Positions 4,782 to 5,254 of a DNA stretch of 5,254 nt are shown here, in pieces. Every line of letters starts with the position of its first letter. Position 1 is the first letter of the stretch. Position numbers and translations under genes: made by a program. The stretch is taken from NCBI GenBank assembly GCA_003162555.1, contig PMNQ01000083.1:30012-35265 (forward strand). The letters run 5' to 3'. Below the pieces are notes generated by a model. The model was given only the letters and a program-made list of their open reading frames with translations. It searched no databases and had not been told where the DNA came from. Source of the stretch: Gammaproteobacteria bacterium (GTDB lineage Bacteria; Pseudomonadota; Gammaproteobacteria; Steroidobacterales; Steroidobacteraceae).

Positions 4782-5254
4782 ATGCACGCCAGAAACCTGT
4801 GTCTTGCCATGGTGGCGATGTCCGCGCTGTGTGCGTTGCCGGTCATTGCGAGCGCGGCGGAACGCGGCGCGCCGCGCCACGGATACGTGCTGGACAATCG
4901 CTACCAGCACAATCACTACTACCCGCAGCGCGGCGCCAGTTTTCACGCGATGCCTTCGGGCGGCGCCCGGGTCTATTACCGCGGCTCGCCCTATTTCTAC
5001 CGTGAAGGTGCATGGTATCGCCCGTGGGGCGGGCGTTTCACGGTTGTGGCGCCGCCTTTCGGCATCGGCATTCGCGTTTTGCCAGCGTTCTGCACCACCC
5101 TCTGGTTCGGTGGCGTGCGTTATTACTATGCCGACGACACCTACTACCTCTGGCATCCGGAAACGCAGGAATACATCGTGACCGCGCCGCCGCCTGATGC
5201 GGGTGCCACTGTCGATGCGAATGGCACTGTTGATGCGAATGGCACTGTTGATGC
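4782..5254 (+). CDS. DUF6515-like secreted protein (3' end cut by window edge)
   Basis: 157 complete codons are visible and the frame is open at the edge. A signal peptide covers residues 1-25 (cleavage near IASA). The mature part is rich in Tyr, Arg, Gly and Pro: GYVLDNRYQHNHYYPQRG (34-51), then VYYRGSPYFYREGAWYRPW (64-82), VVAPPFGIGIRVLPAF (88-103) and RYYYADDTYYLWHPETQEYIVTAPP (113-137). This succession of tyrosine-rich strands and a PP-x-G-x-x-(V/I)-x-LP block is the pattern I associate with DUF6515, a family of unknown function; the assignment is from memory of the pattern. From residue 139 the chain enters hexapeptide repeats. A good AGGAG lies eight bases upstream of ATG 4782, and the 19-bp gap suggests cotranscription with the glycine-zipper lipoprotein. 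One Cys (104) remains in the mature region. Confidence 0.8.
   Translation, partial: MHARNLCLAMVAMSALCALPVIASAAERGAPRHGYVLDNRYQHNHYYPQRGASFHAMPSGGARVYYRGSPYFYREGAWYRPWGGRFTVVAPPFGIGIRVLPAFCTTLWFGGVRYYYADDTYYLWHPETQEYIVTAPPPDAGATVDANGTVDANGTVD
5196..5254 (+). repeat. 18-bp tandem repeat encoding DANGTV, running off the edge
   Basis: Three full units: a diverged copy (5196-5213, DAGATV) then two identical copies of GATGCGAATGGCACTGTT (5214-5231 and 5232-5249, DANGTV), plus the first five bases of a fourth. The unit is a multiple of three, so copy-number change would keep the reading frame. Total copy number is hidden beyond the window. Confidence 0.9.

Overview
The window is GC-rich bacterial chromosomal DNA, densely coded, with short intergenic gaps, Shine-Dalgarno-preceded starts and mostly exported products. 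The gene set (a TraB/GumN family protein, a GST-fold protein, an exported BCP-like peroxiredoxin, a rhomboid protease, an exported COG4798-type methyltransferase, a Spy/CpxP-like protein, a glycine-zipper lipoprotein and a DUF6515-like protein) suggests a proteobacterium. A GC-rich gammaproteobacterium of the Xanthomonadales/Nevskiales/Steroidobacter kind is my best guess, inferred from family distribution and not proven by the sequence. There are no rRNA or tRNA genes, insertion sequences, phage genes or CRISPR arrays.

Layout. Bases 1-1087 hold two genes on the minus strand: a GST-fold protein, then 29 bp downstream a TraB/GumN family protein that starts at TTG and runs off the left edge. 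A 96-bp divergent spacer (1088-1183) separates them from a plus-strand pair, 1184-2674: a secreted peroxiredoxin and a rhomboid intramembrane protease with an N-terminal soluble domain. The rhomboid gene converges, with a 23-bp gap, on a minus-strand gene for an exported SAM-methyltransferase-like protein (2698-3462). From a second divergent spacer (3463-3620) a Spy/CpxP-like LTxxQ protein is read on the plus strand. It is followed by a glycine-zipper lipoprotein (4205-4762) and, 19 bp later, a DUF6515-like protein that runs off the right edge inside an 18-bp tandem repeat.

How the genes fit together. Seven of the eight products carry a signal peptide, lipobox or membrane segments; only the GST-like protein looks cytosolic. 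The common theme is envelope maintenance and stress: peroxide detoxification, membrane proteolysis, a periplasmic chaperone-like protein and a lipoprotein. The genes form at least four transcription directions or units, so this is a neighbourhood and not one operon. I see no clear novel defence or mobile system. The points most worth a second look are the signal peptide on a SAM-fold enzyme, the in-frame TAG between peroxiredoxin and rhomboid, the possible ECF-sigma promoter of the Spy-like gene, the direct repeat in front of the peroxiredoxin, and the tandem DANGTV repeats at the right edge.
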